64,000 bases of DNA from G963665085 sp963665085. GTDB lineage: Bacteria; Bacteroidota; Bacteroidia; Bacteroidales; JAAAOM01. Shown here piece after piece: positions 59,095-64,000 of the stretch. The position numbers and the translations under genes are program-made. The number at the start of each line of letters is the position of its first letter. The stretch's first letter is position 1. A model generated the notes under the pieces. The model was not told the origin of the DNA. It ran no database searches and was given only the letters and a program-made list of their open reading frames with translations. The DNA lies in assembly GCA_963665085.2 (NCBI GenBank), contig CAXXXS010000002.1, forward strand, positions 310,001 to 374,000, in the 5' to 3' direction.

Positions 59095-59730
59095 AATTAA
59101 TGTAAACCAATCATCAACTAAAGCATGCGTTACAGGAAAGAATGGCTCAATCAATGATTCTATGAAATACAATGGAATAATAAAAGTATATAATCCCACG
59201 GGAGTTTTAACCATTTGTTTTAACCATAAATTAAAACCATTGTTTGAATGATTTTTTAAGTATAAAAACAAAGGAATTAACACTAACGAAAACAATAATA
59301 AATAGGGTAAAAACCATAAATGGTGCCAACTTAAGTTTCCAACCGGGTACACACCATTAAATGCCTGGATAGGCCAGAATTCAAAGTAATTTCCAGAGAA
59401 TTGGTTTTTAACCAACCTTTCAACATAAACTTGAGGGGGTACAATGAATAGCATGCCAACAAATAAGGGGAAATAAAGCCTCTTTATCCGTTCCCAGGCA
59501 AATTGTTTTCCTGTCCTTTTTTGCAATGCAAAGAAAGTTCCCATACCTGAGATGACAAATAAAATGGGTAACCTCCATTGATTTAAAAACCACATTGGAT
59601 ATGTTAGCCATTCGTAAATAACATTGTTTTTAATATGAAAACCCCAAGGTACAAAGAACATTCCTACATGATAAAAAATGAGTAATCCGAATACTATTAC
59701 CCTTAACCAATCTAAATCGTATCTGCGCAT
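59095..59730 (-). pseudogene. Acyltransferase-3 family gene, N-terminal part (split by IS)
   Basis: The 5' piece of the interrupted gene. I start it at the ATG at 59730 (MRRYDLDWLRVIVFGLLIFYHVGMFF), the classic acyltransferase-3 opening. An in-frame TTG further upstream (59799) is less likely. It encodes 212 residues with several membrane helices and the conserved 'NLSWHHLWFLPYL' segment. As it stands the frame enters the IS and stops after one more residue, so the product is truncated. The family transfers acyl groups to sugars or lipids at the membrane. The gene follows the LytTR regulator by 96 bp on the same strand. Confidence 0.9.
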
Positions 59731-59826
59731 AATTTTACTTTTTTTTTCCAAAAGTAATTGGTTAAATGGCTCATAAAATAGGTTTGGTGTGGCTGACAAG
59801 CTTTTGTGACGAATAACAAAAAGCGT

Positions 59827-60711
59827 TTAAAATTTATTAACTGCGACATCAAATTCCTGAACCATATTTCTTGATACAGGGATCTTTTCATCATAATTGT
59901 TTAAGCTAAGTTTGTATCCTTGTGCATTGCCGGCCACACTTTGCAAATGGTGTAAATTTACAAGGTATGACCGATGGGTTTTAAATATGTTTGGATAATC
60001 CTTTAGTGTTAATTCCAATTCTTTTAATGTAATACGCTTTACTATTTTGTTAACTTTATTTTCAATCAGGTATAACTCTACATAATTTCCATCGGCTTTA
60101 GCAAACAATAATTTATCCAGGTTCAGGGTAAAAGCATCGCTTTGCACTTGAGTTTTAATAGAGATGATGGAATTAGTTGCCTCTTTTGTGCCCCTTTTAG
60201 AAAATTTTATTGACTGCGCGTTCCTGATGTGTTTTAAATTTAGCCTGTTATAATTTAAAGATGTTAATAATATAACCAGTAAGCTCCCTATTAAAAAAGT
60301 ATTTCTAATTTCTTCATAAAAATATCGCCAGGACCAATTAGAAGGATTGTCATAAATAATATCCCGAATTAAAAACTGAGTTATCCCAACCAACAACAGA
60401 AAAAGTGAGATCAAAAGTATTTCTTTCTGAACATTCCAATTTTCTTCTATCAGTAATGTTATTTTTTTTAGGGAAAAGAGGCCAATAATAACGACAGGAG
60501 TGCAAGCATGAATAACAGAAATCCAAAAATAGCCCATTTTATGTTCTGGAATATAAACTTCAAATGGTTCAAGGAAATAATTAAAAAAAAGAACCATTAC
60601 AAATAATATCCCTGCTATTATCCAGAGATTTTTACTATGATAATAAAATGGATATGGCTGGGATAAAAAACTTGCTAGTTTATTATTAAGCTTAGATTTG
60701 ATTTTATTCAT
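59827..60711 (-). CDS. Membrane-anchored LytTR transcriptional regulator
   Basis: A 294-residue protein. Four hydrophobic helices (about residues 28-155) form a membrane domain, followed by a linker and a C-terminal LytTR DNA-binding domain (about 195-290: LLFAKADGNYVELYLIENK... RSYLVNLHHLQSV... IPVSRNMVQEF). There is no receiver domain, so it probably senses a membrane signal directly. It precedes the acyltransferase gene on the same strand, a pairing common in Bacteroidota, and may control it. With the acyltransferase split, the local target is lost. Confidence 0.88.
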   Translation of the reverse strand: MNKIKSKLNNKLASFLSQPYPFYYHSKNLWIIAGILFVMVLFFNYFLEPFEVYIPEHKMGYFWISVIHACTPVVIIGLFSLKKITLLIEENWNVQKEILLISLFLLLVGITQFLIRDIIYDNPSNWSWRYFYEEIRNTFLIGSLLVILLTSLNYNRLNLKHIRNAQSIKFSKRGTKEATNSIISIKTQVQSDAFTLNLDKLLFAKADGNYVELYLIENKVNKIVKRITLKELELTLKDYPNIFKTHRSYLVNLHHLQSVAGNAQGYKLSLNNYDEKIPVSRNMVQEFDVAVNKF

Positions 60712-60884
60712 CCAATTTGTTTATATAAACTCATATTTTATCCAGAATTATAGAACAAATATAGGCAAAGTGTGCAATTGCAGAATTTAATCTTTTCAAG
60801 ACTTTACAAAGTAGAAACGAGTCTTAATCTTTAAATTTACGGGTGTTGTTTTTATTTTACAGATAGATTGTTGTACAGTGTAGT

Positions 60885-61952
60885 TTATTGTTTGTCAATT
60901 AAGGAAATTGCCTTTTTAATTACAGGATCAAAATTACTTTCTATATCTGATATTTTATTCTGAATAAAGAAATCAGGTGGAATACCAATATCCTCATACC
61001 AAATATGATTTCTGGAAGTTACTTTCCACTTATTTACTCCATAAATCCAGCCATAGGGAAGTATGCCTATTTTACTTCCACCTATCATTCCTTCTGTTCT
61101 ATCGCCTACAATTGTGATATAATCTATATCTTTAAGTGCCAGTACAAAATATTCTCCAGCACTTCTTGTCCTGTCATTTGCTACTATTACAATTTGTTTT
61201 GTGAAAGCTATTTCTTTGGGGTGTATTTTTATTTCTTCTGGTTCTGTATATGAATTATAATCACCCTTTTTTCGAACCTGTTCATATCTCGCAGTAACAG
61301 TTGTATCTATTAGATATGAGGCAATTAAATCTGAAATACCATCCAATCCTCCTTTATTATCACGTACATCAATAATTAATCCTTTTGAATCTGATAATTC
61401 ATGTACAATATATTTCATTTTCTCTTTTACCTGTTTTTTAGTTATCCTCTCCATATGAGAAATATGCATATATCCTATATTATCCGATTTTACAAAATCA
61501 ATAATAGAATTATCATTTTGAAAACCAGGATTTAGTTGCTCAAATCCATAATCCAGGAGAGTTTTATTTGTAAGTCCAAATAATTCATTTCGTAAACTAT
61601 CCGTTGAGAACTCAGAGTAAAATTGAGATTTTCGCTCAGCGATAAAATCTTTAGGAGCATCTAAGGGAAAAAGGGTAATCATTGAAACACCAACATGTCC
61701 ATCATTAAATGGACTCAACATTAATGAAAGCGTGTCCATTAACTGTTCTTGTGTCAGGTCTTTTGTTATTTTAGGTTTAATCCAATCATATGATTCTTGC
61801 CAATTAATTCCTTTAAGTTCAAATGAAGCATAGTTATTATCTATCTTTTTCCAAAGTTTATTGAATAATCTCATTTGCTTAAAGTTGTCAGACTGCGAAA
61901 ATCCCATATTAGAGCAAATGAGTAACAGTAATATTATTTTATATCGGGTCAT
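60885..61952 (-). CDS. S41-family (tail-specific/tricorn-core) peptidase
   Basis: A 355-residue secreted peptidase with a signal peptide (TRYKIILLLLICSNMGFSQ). The core motifs are DNIGYMHISHM, 'SKGLIIDVRDNKGG', and the nucleophile region NDRTRSAGEYF, with the catalytic serine near residue 263. A PDZ domain is not evident, which suits the short C-terminal-processing-like subfamily. It is likely periplasmic or at the outer membrane. It is read in the same direction as the gamma-glutamyltransferase gene, which lies 46 bp beyond its start. Confidence 0.88.
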   Translation of the reverse strand: MTRYKIILLLLICSNMGFSQSDNFKQMRLFNKLWKKIDNNYASFELKGINWQESYDWIKPKITKDLTQEQLMDTLSLMLSPFNDGHVGVSMITLFPLDAPKDFIAERKSQFYSEFSTDSLRNELFGLTNKTLLDYGFEQLNPGFQNDNSIIDFVKSDNIGYMHISHMERITKKQVKEKMKYIVHELSDSKGLIIDVRDNKGGLDGISDLIASYLIDTTVTARYEQVRKKGDYNSYTEPEEIKIHPKEIAFTKQIVIVANDRTRSAGEYFVLALKDIDYITIVGDRTEGMIGGSKIGILPYGWIYGVNKWKVTSRNHIWYEDIGIPPDFFIQNKISDIESNFDPVIKKAISLIDKQ

Positions 61953-61998
61953 AATTATTTTGAAGTGTTTATCTTATGTAGTGTAATTATCTGATCTT

Positions 61999-63636
61999 TT
62001 ATTTCAACCATACCTTAGTCCCTTGTAATTTTCCTGTTTTTTCATCGATGTAAATACCAGTCCAAAAAACACTCATTACATTATATGATTCACTAAAATA
62101 GGCATTCGATTTTTTTGCCTGGCTCAATATACTATCTGAAAATTTATTTGGTTCAATAGTTAATTTAAGTGAGTCATGTTCAAAAACAAAATCTCCAATT
62201 CCAGGTTTTTCAACAGCTTCCTGAGGAGTCATTTTTAAACCTAATACATTTATTAAAGAAACAAGGGATTGGAGCTGCGCGCCCCCACTAATGCATCCGA
62301 ACCCAAGCACTGGTTTACCATCTTTTAGGACAAGGCCGGGAACAGTTCCTTCGGGTAGTCTTTTTCCTGGCCCTACTGTTTTCATCCTTTGTTGTTCGAA
62401 ACACCCCGGATCTGGTATTGAGATACCATCAATAAAAAGCCCAGTATAACCCCAGTTCACAGCTTTAATAGAATGAAGCAATACCGCAATATTTCCCTGT
62501 TTGTCAATCGATACAATAACAGCTGTATGCTCGTTTTTTGTGTTCTGAATATCAGGTATGTGAAATTTATTAATTGTTTTCCAGGCTTCCCACACTTGTC
62601 TAGATGTTTTTTTCTCCAACATTGTTTCCGTTGTTAATTTAATGCTGTCACCATAAAATTCCGGGTAATACGCTGAATAACCGGAAGCAGCCAGTATGTG
62701 ATAAATAGTTGCCAAAGCAATGGGGGATTCTGAATAATCTCCCATTTCAGCTAATTGTGCTTCTTCGGCCAAGTTCATTGCATGCAACAATCTGTATGAA
62801 CCATAATCAGGTTCTCCTTGTATAAAAATATCATAATCTTTATATGTGCCATGGACGGGATTTGTCCATAATACATTATAATCCTGCATGTCCTTTAATG
62901 TAATTTTACTACCGGCGTCCCTTGCAACATCAACAAATTTCTCAGCCCATTCTCCTTTGTACATATAGTCAGCACCTTCTCTGCTTATTTTACGAAGAGT
63001 TTTGGCAAGTTCAGGTTGTTTAAATGTTTCTCCAACTTGATAAAAACTACCGTCAGTCTTGGTAAATACAGCTTTTGTTGCGGGATACATTGTAAGGACA
63101 TTCTGCCAATTTAAAAAGTTTGAGTTATCCTCGGATGTCCATTCTGTTCCTTCTTCTGCAATTTCAATAGCATTTTCAAAAAGTTTATCAAACGGGATTT
63201 TACCAAATTTTTTATGAGCCTCTTCTAATCCTTTCATAAATCCAGGTACAAGAATAGTTCGGCCGTAAGTAGTGTTTTGTGTTGTATTTTGCAGATTGTG
63301 TGGCGCAGTTGGGATAGTTAATGGTTCAGTTTCATTCTGAACAGTATTAAATCCGGCGTTCATATTATATATCTTGCTTGTTGAATTCTCGTAGTAAACT
63401 AAATCCATTACTCCGGCATAGCTCACATATTTCCCACCTGTTTCTGCAATTTCAGATAATGCTACAGATAAAGCCGCATCTACAGCAGAGCCACCATTTT
63501 CTAAGATTTTTATTCCTGCCTCAACTCCTCGATGACTCATAGAAGCAGTTATTAAGTAATTTTCTTTTGGGGAATTATTAAAAGATAATAATATTAAAGC
63601 AGTAAAAAGAAGACCCCAGTTTTTAATTTTATGCAT
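61999..63636 (-). CDS. Gamma-glutamyltransferase-family protein
   Basis: A 545-residue Ntn-hydrolase of the gamma-glutamyltranspeptidase family, with an N-terminal signal (1-20). The large-subunit start is ITASMSHRGVEAGIKILENGGSAVDAAL. The autoprocessing/nucleophile threonine lies near residue 370 in NEHTAVIVSIDKQGNIAVL, aligned with the TTHxSVVD site of classic enzymes. The glycine-rich FGCISGGAQLQ segment is also present. It diverges from glutathione-type enzymes (for example around 'AVNWGYTGLFIDG'), so the amide substrate is open. It lies 46 bp upstream of the S41 peptidase gene. Confidence 0.85.
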   Translation of the reverse strand: MHKIKNWGLLFTALILLSFNNSPKENYLITASMSHRGVEAGIKILENGGSAVDAALSVALSEIAETGGKYVSYAGVMDLVYYENSTSKIYNMNAGFNTVQNETEPLTIPTAPHNLQNTTQNTTYGRTILVPGFMKGLEEAHKKFGKIPFDKLFENAIEIAEEGTEWTSEDNSNFLNWQNVLTMYPATKAVFTKTDGSFYQVGETFKQPELAKTLRKISREGADYMYKGEWAEKFVDVARDAGSKITLKDMQDYNVLWTNPVHGTYKDYDIFIQGEPDYGSYRLLHAMNLAEEAQLAEMGDYSESPIALATIYHILAASGYSAYYPEFYGDSIKLTTETMLEKKTSRQVWEAWKTINKFHIPDIQNTKNEHTAVIVSIDKQGNIAVLLHSIKAVNWGYTGLFIDGISIPDPGCFEQQRMKTVGPGKRLPEGTVPGLVLKDGKPVLGFGCISGGAQLQSLVSLINVLGLKMTPQEAVEKPGIGDFVFEHDSLKLTIEPNKFSDSILSQAKKSNAYFSESYNVMSVFWTGIYIDEKTGKLQGTKVWLK

Positions 63637-63923
63637 GATTTTGGAATTTTCTCCAAGTATAGGTGTTTTCAGAATCCGAAATTAAAAATTTATAGATTCT
63701 TAACATAAATTGTAGTTTCTTAACAATTTAAGAGACATTTTGTAGTAAGTTTTTCTATTGTTCACAACCTATCCATAATTGATTGTTACGGAAAAGTATA
63801 TGCGACATTGGAGATTGTGTGATACTTGCCAGTCAAGCCGCGATACAGCTTAAGTAGATTGAAATCTTGATGTTTGCTATACCGTCATCATTACTAAAAT
63901 TAAGTGTTGTGTCGTCGTGCTAT
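63637..63923. other. Intergenic region at the right edge, no gene seen
   Basis: AT-rich sequence upstream of the gamma-glutamyltransferase gene. No reading frame, hairpin or promoter match was supported. Confidence 0.4.
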
Positions 63924-64000
63924 TTATTTGTTAGTGTAATCTTTTATTCTTTCTAACAATTTATTAGGAATCCTTTGAGGTCTTCCATTCGATATTGAAA
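63924..64000 (-). CDS. Possible C-terminal end of a gene that enters from the right
   Basis: One minus-strand frame is open from the window edge to a TAA at 63924-63926 and reads ...GRPQRIPNKLLERIKDYTNK. The charged, helical composition looks like a real protein end, and the other two frames stop sooner. The piece (24 residues) is too short to name a family. Confidence 0.35.
   Translation of the reverse strand, partial: SISNGRPQRIPNKLLERIKDYTNK

Overview
This is an AT-rich chromosomal window from a member of the Bacteroidota, most like a marine or sediment Bacteroidales/Marinilabiliales-type organism (inference). The indicators are a SusC/SusD pair, several type IX secretion (T9SS) cargo proteins with type A or type B C-terminal sorting domains, a PorP/SprF-family protein, a CFB-type promoter (TTTG...TAnnTTTG) in front of mdh, and many Bacteroidota-restricted families such as DUF6702, TerB-ABC fusions and LytTR membrane regulators. 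No rRNA, tRNA or CRISPR array was found.

Region 1 (1-13465, minus strand) is a surface-polysaccharide locus. Read in the direction of transcription it holds rfbF, an RmlC-like epimerase, rfbG, a GT2 glycosyltransferase, a NodB-type deacetylase, a multi-spanning membrane protein, a Wza-like exporter, a Wzc-like tyrosine kinase and a large LamG/Ig-like T9SS surface protein cut by the left edge. The nucleotide-sugar genes should make CDP-4-keto-6-deoxyglucose and perhaps epimerise it. No 4-ketoreductase, flippase or polymerase is visible, so the pathway must be completed elsewhere.

Region 2 (13641-27358) is mostly housekeeping on both strands: a DUF6702 protein, a type B T9SS protein with a TPR protein, a HEAT-like protein, a dihydroorotate-dehydrogenase-like protein, YggS, malate dehydrogenase, DUF1015, an OmpA/TPR/beta-propeller protein, ATP-type phosphofructokinase, DUF302 and a YugP-like zinc protease. 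Region 3 (27580-36220) has the SusC/SusD pair, divergent from a TerB-ABC transporter fusion.

Region 4 (36853-49958, minus strand) is the most unusual part. A 3032-residue surface protein with SprB repeats is followed by two paralogous small secreted proteins, a type B T9SS protein and a PorP/SprF protein. The giant protein and the two small ones lack a recognisable sorting domain but end in similar short tails (IYRIPNE, IYHLPNN, VIRHIEN). The type B protein shares an N-terminal domain with the small ones. This looks like a multi-subunit surface assembly anchored through one sorted subunit.

Region 5 (50334-64000) is accessory. It has a hemerythrin/RIC-like protein without its cysteine pair, translationally overlapped with a LuxR regulator whose receiver is degenerate, and two small proteins. 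After these come a serine beta-lactamase-like hydrolase, a beta-helix T9SS protein and a YdeI protein. An acyltransferase gene is split in frame by a complete IS1380-family element with 13-bp terminal repeats and a 5-bp target duplication. A LytTR regulator, an S41 peptidase and a gamma-glutamyltransferase close the window.
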